Positions 52,328 through 64,000 of a stretch of DNA of 64,000 bases are shown here, piece by piece. Below the pieces are notes generated by a model, which saw only the letters and a program-made list of their open reading frames with translations, made no database searches and had not been told where the DNA came from. Source of the stretch: Theocolax elegans (Eukaryota > Arthropoda > Insecta > Hymenoptera > Cerocephalidae); assembly GCA_026168455.1 (NCBI GenBank), contig CM047426.1, positions 89,369,986 through 89,433,985 of the forward strand, given 5' to 3'. The translations under genes were made by a program, and so were the position numbers. Every line of letters begins with the position of its first letter. The first letter of the stretch is position 1.

Positions 52328-55300
52328 AAATAATGTTAGTGTCGACTTTTTATAATAAAATTAAAATGTTTTACACTTCATTCTGAATAACTTTTCTTTC
52401 ATTATCTTTTCTAAATATTCTATTTTGTTTTTTTAATTTATAAATTATCAATTATTCTTGAATGATTTCAATTGGCACTTAATTAATCGACTTTTTTCAT
52501 TTGTTTAATTTTTCTTAATTACTTTAAAGTTTCGAAACAATGTGTTCTTTTCACATAATCAGCTGTAAGAACGGTCATATTGGTTATCCAGTTCGAAACA
52601 TCAAGGTTTAAGTGACGATGACGACGACAAAATTAAAAAGCGTTTGGCGTATATACGAATGGCTGTGTTGCTCGAAGCAGTTAAAGTTCATTGGATATAT
52701 ATTTGTTAAGTTGCTCATTCGTAGGCAGTACTCAAAGTATGATTGAGAAAAAAAGGACAAGGTTTTATTTATAATAGTTTCTTTAACAATTAAATGTGTG
52801 ATAATTGTATAGGCAAAGTGCATTTGCTATTATCATCTCTTTTTTTAATAACAAATTTTAAATAAAATTATTATTTAATTAATATTTAAATTTTAATAAT
52901 CATAATGTTTAAATTACAGATTTCTATTTGTAATATATGAAAAATTATTTCTATCAATTTATTCGTTCGTTTTGTTGAGGGCGGGAGTTTTACGTTCTTC
53001 TTCATCAGAACTCTTTGGAAAGTTTATTCTAATTTCAATATTTAAGAGTAGAACACAAAAATTTCACATTTTTTTACTATCGATAAATTTATTGTATTAC
53101 TAAACGAACATAACTATGTATCAATAAGAGATGTTTTTTTATAAAATCAACCTTCATTTTTATACTAATTATAAAACTACTCTATGCAGTATTTTCAACA
53201 ACTAATTTTATTTTCGATAACTTTATATTACTAATTATAATTATGATTGTTCATTAAATGATTCTTTTTCTAGCACTTATTTAATATTGTAGAATATAAT
53301 CGTTGCAAAAGGATTAATAATGAAGAAACTGATTTAACACGTAGGATTTAGAATAGTTTATTAAAATATTTACAAAGTGTTGAATTAACTAAGTTATTTG
53401 ATCTCATTTGTTGTGGAATCATTAATTTTAGAAAGCCAAGGTGCGCTTTAACTAATTACTATAATTTATAATAACGAAAATAACGAATGTATTTTTAATT
53501 TACCAATGAAATTATAATCAAACGGCTTCTGTACATAATAGTGAAAAAAAACCAAGTGCTGATGAAACTAACTAATATTTTTAATGAGTTCTTGTTAATG
53601 CGATTTATGAAAACTAATATAGCTGCTTTTGGTTAATTTTTGTACATGTATCATTAGTATATTTCAAAATCTAAGAAAAGGAACAATTTTCCTCTAAGAA
53701 AAATAACGATCACACGAATTTACCAATATTTTACATTTAGATAAGATTAGTTTTTAAAGGTAACAACTGTCGCTTTGAAAATTAAGTCGTAATCCAAAGA
53801 GTTGAGACGACCAAGAATAGTTTTAATTAATTTCAATTAATATATTCTTGGTAATAAAAAAGAAAATAATAAGTTGACTCAGCAGTACTAAGTATATATA
53901 TGTATATGAGCATCTCTTCCCATAATATATATATATATAGTTCGATCATCTCGAAGCAATTACGAAACGCTCACTAACAAAGAAAACGTCAGTGGAAGTA
54001 CATTCATACACGCGCGCATTATTAATATGCGTTTTAACGATCCTCATTGTAAATAATTTTAAAAAAGGATGGGGGAAGATTACCTCGGGCCCTTTGACAA
54101 GCGTGCAATTATATAATACGATTGTATACTTATATATATACATACACGTGTATAAATATGTTTTTTAAAACTGCGTATCGTATACTTTATATATATATAT
54201 ATATAAAATCATTAGGCAAACATTATAATTTTTAGATGACGAGGATTTATATTAGCTAGAAATTCGTAATTGTAGGTATAAATAAATATATATATATATT
54301 TACAATTATATATATATATATATATCCTTGGACAGAGATAGGAGAATATGAACTTACGGAGGATCCAATGAAGAATAAGTAATAAAAAAAATAAAATAAA
54401 GAACTAACTATACTGCGGAACGTCGTGTAGATAAATGTATAATCACTTGAATATTTTTATTTTGTCACATACGAAAGAAATAATTTAAAATATATATATA
54501 TGAAATACGCGAATTATATAGACGATAAGGGAAGGAGGAAATAGCGGAGAAAGAAAAAAATTTACCGCGCTCACTGCCTTGAGACGAAATTTTTTCTTCC
54601 TTTCATCGGATTATATATACATACACACACACACATATATACACACACATACACACTAATATAAATAAATACATATATATCTAGTACACATAAATATATG
54701 TATATTCTCACGTTTACTTTTTTCTCTTTTCTTTTGAACATTCTGAATCGAAACGTTTTGTACAGAAAACATTAGCCACTATACAGTACTTTTTTCATAC
54801 ATTTGACGCGTGAATGTTTGGTGGAATATAAAAATCAAAAAATTTTCATGTGGTAATATAGTTTTCTGTACAAACTTGAATATATATATATAAATATATA
54901 TTGTATATATCCCGCTTGAATATATTTTTCAACTATATTCACGGTTATATACGAACTTTTTTTTAAAATACATACACACAGACACATATACACGCACGCA
55001 CGCACATACAAAGAGACACGTACACCCGCTATATACTTGTAAAGTTTTTGACGCATGCGAATGGAGTTTTCGATTTTTCTATATATGTATACAGGAATAA
55101 AAAAAACAAACAAACTCATATTAACGAAGTAAGAAAAAGCGAAACTATATAAAAATGCGTATTATATATATGAGATATATTTAAACGCGGTACAAGAAGC
55201 AAAAAAAATTTCGGCTTCTATATCCAGTGAAAATATGTTATAATTTAATGTAAGTTGTTTCCTTGTTGTTTTATACGTATAGTACGAGAAATAATGCGTC

Positions 55301-55934
55301 GATAAGAAAAAAAAAAGAAAACAGTGATGCATCTATACTATGTGTATATATTTATACATATTATATATATATCTACCTGCAGTACGAATCTTACGAAATA
55401 AAGTTTACGTATCGTCATTTCAATTATGTCTTGGTTCATTTCAAATTTGTTTCATTTATGATTCATTATCCTTGTAATCTGCAACTTTATTTGGATTTAA
55501 ACATTTAATGTTTCCTTAGAAATATTTTAATTAGAACTACGTTTCATTTTTATGAAATAAAATAAATATACGATGCCATTGTATAAAATCGAGATTTATT
55601 TTTATATAAATAATTATTATACAAGGAAAGAAACAGTTCAATATTAATTTTTTTTTTCTTATAATTGAGAAGTAAATTTAATAAAAAATTAATAAGTTTT
55701 AATTCATTTTTCATTTCAATATGTCCATAGAGATCATTGCAATTTATGGGTAGGATACATGGAAAAATATATAAAAATACACTTTTCATTCCGTAAACTT
55801 CAGATTATTACGAAGTCATAAAATAAAATTTATAACTAACCTGCAAAAAAAATTTGTGAAAAATTCAAGCTATTATTACATATTAAATTACCGATAATGT
55901 AAAAATTAGTATAAATTTGAAATAGAATACCAAT
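51959..55934. other. AT-rich spacer between CBP and the tetraspanin gene
   Basis: No supported gene. It contains a GT run at 52292-52315, TA runs near 53920-54330, and CA runs near 54622-54655 and 54971-55010. A few AT-driven short ORFs are present on either strand but none resembles a family. Part may be a further extension of the CBP 3' UTR. Confidence 0.5.
52292..52315. repeat. GT dinucleotide microsatellite
   Basis: About 24 bases of uninterrupted GT flanked by TA repeats. Confidence 0.9.
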
Positions 55935-58900
55935 ATGATTGAGGAAACGTCACTTGAAGATTTAAATCAGTTATCTTCGAAGGAGTCGCAAATAGAACCA
56001 CTGTAAGTAATATAAAAAAATCCTACAAATGGAGATAAAATAAAAAAAACATATTTAAATTATAATGATGAAAATTTTGTAAGTGATGCATCTGCGGATA
56101 CTATACGAACTGTATGTGAAGAGGTTTATTCTACCACTACGCTACCCAAAGCTAGAGCGATAAAACAGGTAAGATTGTAGATATTTTAATCAGTCGTCTA
56201 CTATATCTAAAAATATTATTACATACGGTATTAGTATTAGTATTTATTATTACAATGTATCTTTTAAGACTTCGGAATCGGCATTATTAAAATACCGCTC
56301 GATTTTTCGGGATAAATCACCTACCAATCGATCATTTAATTGCCCAAAAATATCAAAATGCAAACTTACTCAATGGCGAGCAATCGATTCGATTCGAAAA
56401 TCGAAATCTACGGCACTTGCTATTTGTGCGTACATTTTCTCTTTTATGAAATGATAATATCTACAAAGATGGGATAAATTAATTATTTTAATTTATAACA
56501 TTCAATATTTAGCACCTGAAAATTGGAATTCGAGAGAATCATCTGTGAATCCAAATTATGTAGATAAAGATGATCGATATCCGGATTTTGATTCAGAAAT
56601 AATTCGGTATCAACATCGAAGACAACGAGTGCGTTTGAACCGAGCTGCAATATGTTACGATAATATGAGATGGATTTGCATTTTCTTTGATTGTGTTATT
56701 TTGGTAGGCGTTATTTTTATTGTATTTACTTTTATCGCAAACGTAGTTTTACAATTTTTATAATAAATATAATTATTTTATAGAAAAATAATTTAATTTC
56801 TAATTTTTTAAAGAATTTTTAAAATACTACAGTAGCTTAACGTTAATTATTTATTTTGTTACAAATTATATGTTTTAAATATTAAAAATATTTCAGCTCT
56901 GATTGCAATGTATATTACAGTAATTATTATTATAAACTTAATTTTAGCTGGTAATATTTGGTGAAAGTTGTTGAAGATTTTTAGTAAATGGAAATATTAA
57001 AATTTTTAATAACTATTAGTATTTTTATAATGATAGTGATTAGTATTATTTAGTTTTAGTATTTTACTTTAAAAAATACTGATAATTTTAATCAAAGTAT
57101 TAGTGCAATATAATTGAAACAATTATAAATAATTTATATAAATATTAAATTTAAATTTAACAACAACTATGTAATTTAAAAAATTTACAAGTATGTAACC
57201 TCTTCTATATGTTTATAGATATTAAGCATATTATATTTCGGAAGCGCACTGGCTTTTACTAAGTCGAAAAAGATTTTTTTATTATTGATGGATTATAATA
57301 CATACGTACATCTAGTTGCTGTATTTTATACCATATCCATTATCTTCTGGATTATAGGAATATCCGGTATATACCTTGCATGGAAAACGTCGAGGAAAAT
57401 TAAAATTGTGCGTTAATTAAATATTATTATTTATTACACTTATAATATTATATAATACGTTATAATAGCAGATAATTTATTAGCATGCGGGTGCAACATT
57501 GTGCATAACTATTGCAGTAGCATCGGTAATATTTTTACAATCTTTATCTCAGGATACTATAGAAACTAATATTCAATCGAGATTAATGTCTACGTTGTCC
57601 TCTAATAATTATGACAATAAGAAATACGCTTGGGATTATCTTCATACTAGAGTAAGAATTTAATAATTATTAATCTAATTGAAACTAATCAAATTTGCTA
57701 AAAACTGTAAAAAATTCGGAAAAAATATTTTTTATTCTCCATATATTTTTGATTGATCAAATTTTTGTATAATATAAAAATTAATGATATTAATTTACAA
57801 GTTTAAATGTTGCGGTGTTACTGGATTTTTGGATTGGTGTCTACAAGGAGATTTGTATTCGAAACTTAACAGTACAGACAAAAATTCATACATAGGGACT
57901 TATGATTGTCCTATACCAAATTCATGTTGTACGAAGTATGAAAATGAATATGTGGATCAAGCGTACGAGTAAGCTTTTTAAATACAATATAATTAATTAT
58001 TAAGCAGACAAGCCTGGGTTAAAGATGGAAAAAAAAATCAATACTAACATTTAATAATTTTTTCCATGAATGAAAATACTTCTTATAAATTGATGAAGTA
58101 CATCGTGTAGTTAACTTTTATTTAAAATTATTAGCTAATTTATTTGCAACATAAGTGTTTTAATTAATTATGAGATGAGATTCCATACTCTGATATTTTT
58201 TAAAATAGACTTACCGACAGATATTTCAGGAACCTCTTAATTAAATAGACTAAAATTTTAAGAGTAACATGTAAATATGATTTTATTTCAGTTGAATAAA
58301 AAAGACTGTATTAATATTGCAATAAAAGAATTATATTTGCCAAATTATTGCAAAAAATTGAAATATATTTTTTACATAAACATTTAGACTTTTTTTGTTA
58401 TTTAGTTTCATAAGTGGATTTAAGTCATGTTTTGTTTTTAGTGTGTAAATAAAAAGCTAACACATTTTTAACATAAGTTAATAATAATACAATTAGTTTA
58501 AAAAATTGAAGAAACGTTTTTAATTATTATGAAAAACATTAGTAATTGTTGATATTGAATTGTTTTTTTTTCAATTTTAACTCAGGTTTGTCCCCTTAAT
58601 TCTTACTTATACTTTGATAGTAAATTTTGAATATCAAAATTTTTTAGCAGTGTCAACTGCACGAAGTTTTTACAGGAAAAGAAAATGACGAATTTAGGTT
58701 GTATAGTGCCTATTAGAAAAGAAATTGAGAAACTGGGTACAATGTATAAAATAATAACTGCTGGCTCCGCAATTGTATTGGTAAAGTATACAATATATTA
58801 TATATATTGTATTTATTAAATATAAAAATAAACTACATTCTCAAATTAGTAATTTTATTGTACTCAATATGCGGATTATTTATACATAATTGTTTTCATA

Positions 58901-59013
58901 TTTGAAAATAAATAAAATCTGAATTAATTAATCAAATAAATTACTTTCCTATTCTCTTGCAGATGTTTCTATCAATTGTGTCGATTGCACTTTTTGTTTA
59001 TCTCGTAAAATGA
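55935..59013 (+). CDS. Tetraspanin-family protein with long N-terminal region
   Basis: Tetraspanins are four-pass membrane scaffolds that organise partner proteins at the plasma or endosomal membrane. Exons: 55935-56002, 56084-56168, 56269-56425, 56513-56703, 57219-57407, 57484-57651, 57802-57968, 58648-58780, 58963-59013. Phases close, giving 402 residues. The start is fixed locally by an in-frame TAG at 55923-55925. Four hydrophobic helices lie at about 154-180, 198-222, 230-249 and 374-401. The large loop between helices 3 and 4 has the signature KCCG (about 289-291), then DWC, DCPIPNSCC, NC and GC, eight cysteines in all as in TspanC8-type members. Unusual are the N-terminal cytoplasmic region of about 150 residues, rich in K, R and S, where most tetraspanins have 10-20, and the splitting of helix 1 by an intron. 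Some acceptors (56082, 57800) lack strong pyrimidine tracts. Orthologue and symbol are not recognised. Confidence 0.82.
56704..56767 (+). other. Read-through extension of tetraspanin exon 4 with overlapping poly(A) signal
   Basis: If the donor at 56704 is not used, the frame continues for 19 strongly hydrophobic residues to a TAA at 56761-56763, which overlaps an AATAAA at 56762-56767. This would make a one-pass protein of about 186 residues. It may be a real intronic-polyadenylation isoform or chance in AT-rich DNA. Confidence 0.35.
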
Positions 59014-62000
59014 GTAAACAAGAGGGTAAATACATGGAAATAAGAAGAAAACTAAATGAATTGTATTTCGATTTATTATTAAATGTGCCTACATGATACA
59101 AATCAAAGGACAACACAATTTTGGTATTCTTTTTCTATATATAATAGTAAATATTATATATATACTTATATATAATACGTTATCTCTCATTTAACTACAT
59201 TCGCAATTAGAGATTCTGTTTTTTTATCATTATAATATTCGATTTTACACTCGTTTTCGCTCTTTTTCTCATACGCTCTAAATCTTTCGTTTTTCTTCTT
59301 TTCTCATAGGATGCGAAATATCTCTCTTCGGTCATCCTATTATTTTTGTAAGTATATCGTTTATTTATTTTTTTGCCACCTTATACACCATTCTTGAACC
59401 GATTCACGAACTATCACAAAATTGATTGCTGGTTGTATTATTTTTTTTTCTATCCCGAAGAGTTCGTTTCATTTTTTTTGCATTTTCGTTTGTACGAGGT
59501 GCTTCTAAAACCGTTACTATAGTTTCATTTTTTTCTTTTAACGAATATTGAACTTCTTCGAACGAATTCACTTTGCTGCCGCCACTTTTCTTATGCTTGT
59601 TCGAAAAAGTGTTATACCCTAAGCTTCCGTTTATACAATTTGTTATTATTTACTTTTTTATTTTCATCTTTACATACTCTCTGTTCCCTCGATCGAAAAG
59701 CTTATTCATGACCGTTGATTATTTGCACTCCAAAAATCACAACTGGATTTGTCACTTTTGTGTCTATACACGTGACGATATTTTTTTTACACATTATTTA
59801 ATTAATTACTTTTGTAATTGAACAAATTGAAATTAATTGTTATATAATACATTTCTTTAACTTAGTTTAATATATGCGCTATTATTTACTGCACATGGAA
59901 AGAAAAACAGCGAAAAACAAAAATTTAATGAAATTATCGTCACATGCCTTATCGATTATCGGATAAAAATGTCACTTTACATTTTTCGTCGTTTTTATTA
60001 ATATTATTATTACAATTATTATTATATTTTATAATCACAATTTTCGCGAATTTAGAAGACACCTGGTACGCGATATATTATTATTATTTTTATTATTATT
60101 ATTATTTTTGTATTGTGGTTTTTACCTTTCGACTCTTCGTTGATCGACACTTGTTCTTATTTACCATTGTTCACTTTTTTTAATTTTGTTCATTTAAATA
60201 TATATATACACACACGCATATGTACAAATACATATACACCTACATGTATGTACGTATATATTATTCATTTATATATATACATATATTTGTATATAAATCG
60301 CACAATGATTGTGAAATAACACCACGTTAATTTTCTATGATACATATACATATGAGACACCTTATTGTTTCACATAGTAAGAATTTTTTTTATGTCTACG
60401 TACAACGTCGGCGGCGTGCGAATGATTATCTATATAGAATATTCGGTCAATCGTTTAAACCTATGGCTTGTTACTTTTCATTATTTTATTCTGTATACTT
60501 TTGAATTTATTTATCTTTTCAAGAGCAATTTTACTTTGATTAAATTTTTTTGAATGTTTCGACATTTTTTTATTGTCATGTTTGAATAGGCATATGACTA
60601 TTATAATTGGATGAATGTTTTCTTAATTATGAGTAACTTGTGATTATTTATATACAATGAGAAAATTATTAACGGGTTCATGTCAGAATAATTAATGACG
60701 AATTGATCATTTGCATAATAATAATTAAATTAAAATTATAATTGTTTTATTATTTTACATTTATTCCGAGATTTATCTGACACTTTGTAAAACCTTTCCA
60801 CGAAGTTCTAACATTTACATAACTAAGTAAAACATCACTAAACAAAAATATTCAAAACATCCAGAAAAAGTTTATCAAAGTAAACTCTACAAATTGCACA
60901 AGTGTATATACCAAATGAATCATTGAAAATTGTAAAAACGAGCCTCAGTAAAACCGACGACACTTATATTCATTCGTCTTGAAAACCTTTACATTTTCAA
61001 CGAAAATTTCGTAATCGCACAGCATGCGTAAATCGCATAATCGAAACCCCCATTTCTTTTTGAAAACGCAGCGACAGTAATGACGAAGTGCACAATCGTG
61101 CACGAAAAACTTAAACACTTTTTTTGTTTGTTTCATCAAAAAATCATTAACGCAAGAAGCGGCGTGCAGTCTCACAGTTTAATCAGCGTATATCATAAGA
61201 TCAAACGTTTTGGTAAACAAAACAATCGCATGTATTTACAAAAGCTCGCAAATGACTCGATGGCGGAATGTTTAGCAAAAATTAGCTTCGCAAACAAATC
61301 TTATTGTGACTTTATGTTTAACTAGGCGGTTTGGACTCCAGTGACATTCGTAAATTGGATGTATAAAATGTCCTTTTGTTTTTCACTTAATACAGGTGGA
61401 AGTGTATTTTTGTAAAGACAGTGTAACACAATACATATAAAACAAGTTTATTGTTATTTTACGAATTTCACAAGTCCGCTAAGATGTTTTTAAATATACA
61501 ATGCATAGCTAATGAATAGCTTTCAAATGTCTACGAAGAAGTGAATGCAAAACAATCGTAATTTTTACTAAAGAAAAATGCGTGGCAATTTTTTTATTGA
61601 CAATAAATAATTTCCATTCTGCATTTGTAAAACAAAGCCTTAAAAACACTTTGAACGAGTGGGTCGTGTGCTTGTATTTTCTTTAAATTATACAATAGTT
61701 AAATCAATAGTGACTCAAAATATGTACATTGAAATACAATAATAATTTTGTGTTAATAATTAATTTTTTACTTTTGCATTAAAATAACGGAAAAAATATT
61801 ATGCAAAATCAATTATACTAAATAATTTCGAAACCAGCAGATACCCCTTTCAAAGTGTGATAATACGGCACGAACGGTCAGCTTAATAATGTCAAATTCA
61901 CAACACCAGCATTTGTTTATTTCACCTAATTATTTTTTTTTATGTTTTTGTATCTTGTGTCTCATTTTGTAACTTGGATATTTTTCCCTATATAAATTAA

Positions 62001-64000
62001 AGAACGAACTCGAACTTTACTACAACAACTTTTTTATATTTTTTTTCATTTTATATATTTATCAAGTTACACTAATTAGTTTCACTACAATCATCTTGCA
62101 CATTTCATCAATTGTTTCACAAGTTATTTCACTTCATCGTATTTCTGCATTCGATTCTCTTAGCATTATTCAAACTAAATATTCTTTTCATTTTTTATTT
62201 TTTCTTAGTTTTTTGTTTATATTTGTTAAAAAACGAAGGCCACTGAATCCAGAATCTATTGCAAGCTATCGTATTCCCCCTATTTTTTATTCTTGTTCAT
62301 TCAATTTGAAAGCGGTAGAAAGTTCATATCCTTTCACTCTTTTATCGTGCCTCTTGAGTTCGAGTATTCATTATAAAACTACATCAAACACTAAAGCAAA
62401 CATTAGGCCAAGATCAGGCGATATCGCAGTTCTCTCCTTCAAAAACACAGCACGAGAAGAGACTCACATTTTTTTATTCCATGTATTTAGAGATTCAGAA
62501 ATTTCATTGTAGTTTCAAATTCTTTGTTTCATAAGCAATAGACGCAATGTTTATCGTCAAATTGTATGAATTTATTGAAAACGTTTCTAACGATATTTTA
62601 CTTTACACACAAAAATGTTACGAAAATTTAACAAACATTTATTTGTAATAATTATAACATTTCTTAATACCAGAAATGTACAAAACTGACCAAAGAAGTT
62701 TTTTTTCCTTTTAATTCTTTAACTTGTGCAACAGTAATTTTTTTTAAGTATATCATTCAATTTAGATTAAAATATTAACTTACGATTATTATAAAGACAA
62801 AACTTATATTAGTACAGATAAGAGAGAACACCCATTTGCTTTCAGACAAGTATTAGCATAAAATACTTAAATAGCACGCAATTTTTCATAAATCACAAAC
62901 AAAATATACTTTAATAATATTTGTTACGATAAACAATATACTCTAATGATGTACTTTTCGGTGAAATATTTCCGAATAAATAATCCATCACAAAATCGGG
63001 TATTGTCATGTTACTGCAATCAACAATTAACTGTAATAGAAATAAAAATAATCAAATTTCGTATAATTGTTGCCATTTTATTTTTCCCCTAAAATATTGA
63101 TTGCCTATAGCCTTTTATCATTGCACGTATATAATATTTCGTATAAGTTTTGTTACAGATACATTGAACTCATCCATAAAAATTTTTTTATATATTTCAT
63201 CACAAAACAATATCATTTCCTAATTATATTAAGCAATAAAATTTCATATTTAATTTATTTCAATAACAATCGAGTCCTTCATTTGTAAAATAAAACATTT
63301 CTTGCAACTTATAAAGCTAAATATAATATAAAAAAAAATATTCATCTTTTTCGTTTACTCGATATCGCTTAATCCAGTATAAAATATTTTTCAACAATAA
63401 AACAATCAACCACACGCAACAATCTCAAAACTGGTAAAATTAAATCATAGAAAATTCATCATTACTCTTCGATCATACATATGTACATCATAAAATACCT
63501 AGCAAGATTACGTTCGAAGTCTTTGTGCTGCATACGTCGGTTATTTAGAAGAATACAACAGGGCAATAAACTTCGCTCACATTCGAAGCCTCTTTTCGCG
63601 ACATTCGCTTGCCCAGGCACAAAAAGGTTGATTTCAGGAAGTATTTTGGGCTATTTTTTCATTCACTTTTTCCCACAATTGTTTCGTGAAATTATCTTCT
63701 TTGAACATTCAAATGTATTCATGCTACAAGTGGACCATTTTCGCTAAAATGAGATTCAAGTTTCGAGTACAATTACACAACTTATTCAAGATTTTTTTTG
63801 TATATAACACGACTAGGTATTGTTTTCTTTTAAGATCCAAGTGGGCATTCATTAAATATTTTGTACACAACTTACTTCTAACTCAAGACAATCAACTCTA
63901 CTTGAGACATCGATTATAATGTAAAATGCAACATTGTTCAACTCGATATCGTTTTGGCAGTGAAATTTTTCAAGACCAATAATATATATATATATTTGTA
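59014..64000. other. AT-rich region without a supportable gene
   Basis: Includes the tetraspanin 3' UTR and spacer. It is strongly AT-rich, with T-rich tracts at about 59220-60180, CA/TA repeats at 60199-60295 and a hairpin at 59306-59340. The longest ORF (62096-62512, 138 codons) and others at 60945-61325 show AT-driven composition and no family signature. The T-rich + strand could be the antisense of a long 3' UTR of a minus-strand gene beyond the window; that is speculation. Confidence 0.45.
59306..59340. repeat. Short inverted repeat (12-bp stem)
   Basis: ATAGGATGCGAA (59306-59317) pairs with TTCG (59327-59330) and CATCCTAT (59333-59340), with one 2-base bulge and a 9-base loop. It lies about 300 bases after the tetraspanin stop. 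Confidence 0.7.

Noticed and set aside
60945..61325. Overlapping ORFs on both strands
   Set aside because: Both are short and AT-driven and neither resembles a known family. Overlap in both directions suggests chance.
62096..62512. 138-codon plus-strand ORF near the window end
   Set aside because: F/S/I-rich from T-rich DNA with no domain or exon-like context. It might lie in an antisense UTR.

Overview
This is a eukaryotic, insect-type window. It has AT-rich introns and spacers, short coding exons with GT..AG borders, and CpG-rich islands at the promoters. Protein similarity (an insect-type CBP N-terminus, IFT144, a PGRMC-family protein) points to an insect. The CpG-rich promoters in AT-rich DNA and the CAA/CAG-rich CBP fit Hymenoptera, which is inference. 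All four genes I can support lie on the + strand, and I rebuilt each exon by exon with phases that close.

Layout. (1) 174-6498: WDR19/IFT144, a retrograde intraflagellar transport subunit, missing only its first coding exon. (2) 6499-10600: AT-rich 3' UTR and spacer. (3) 11243-13803: a 195-residue membrane-associated progesterone receptor component (cytochrome b5-like, heme-binding) in three coding exons, with its GC-rich promoter upstream. (4) 13804-23500: a long spacer holding a 129-bp foldback with perfect 20-bp arms and several isolated CpG-rich islets. (5) About 23560-25906: promoter and GC-rich leader of the next gene, with CCAAT, E-box, YY1-like and GAGA elements and upstream ORFs. (6) 25907-48672: the CBP/p300 acetyltransferase (nejire), 27 coding exons and about 2,745 residues, with TAZ1, KIX, bromodomain, RING/PHD, HAT, ZZ, TAZ2 and NCBD all present. 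(7) 48673 to about 51930: long, repeat-rich CBP 3' UTR. (8) 51930-55934: AT-rich spacer. (9) 55935-59013: a divergent tetraspanin of 402 residues with an unusually long N-terminal cytoplasmic region and an eight-cysteine large loop. (10) 59014-64000: no supportable gene.

The genes are functionally unrelated (ciliary transport, heme/sterol biology, transcriptional co-activation, membrane scaffolding), so this is ordinary insect synteny and not an operon-like system. I found no mobile-element genes, tRNAs, rRNAs or CRISPR arrays. The points most worth following are a phase-compatible Q/H-rich cassette exon in the first CBP intron, three in-frame alternative acceptor pairs in CBP, a possible intronic polyadenylation isoform of the tetraspanin, the 129-bp foldback, and CpG islets lacking coding content that could be distal promoters or enhancers.
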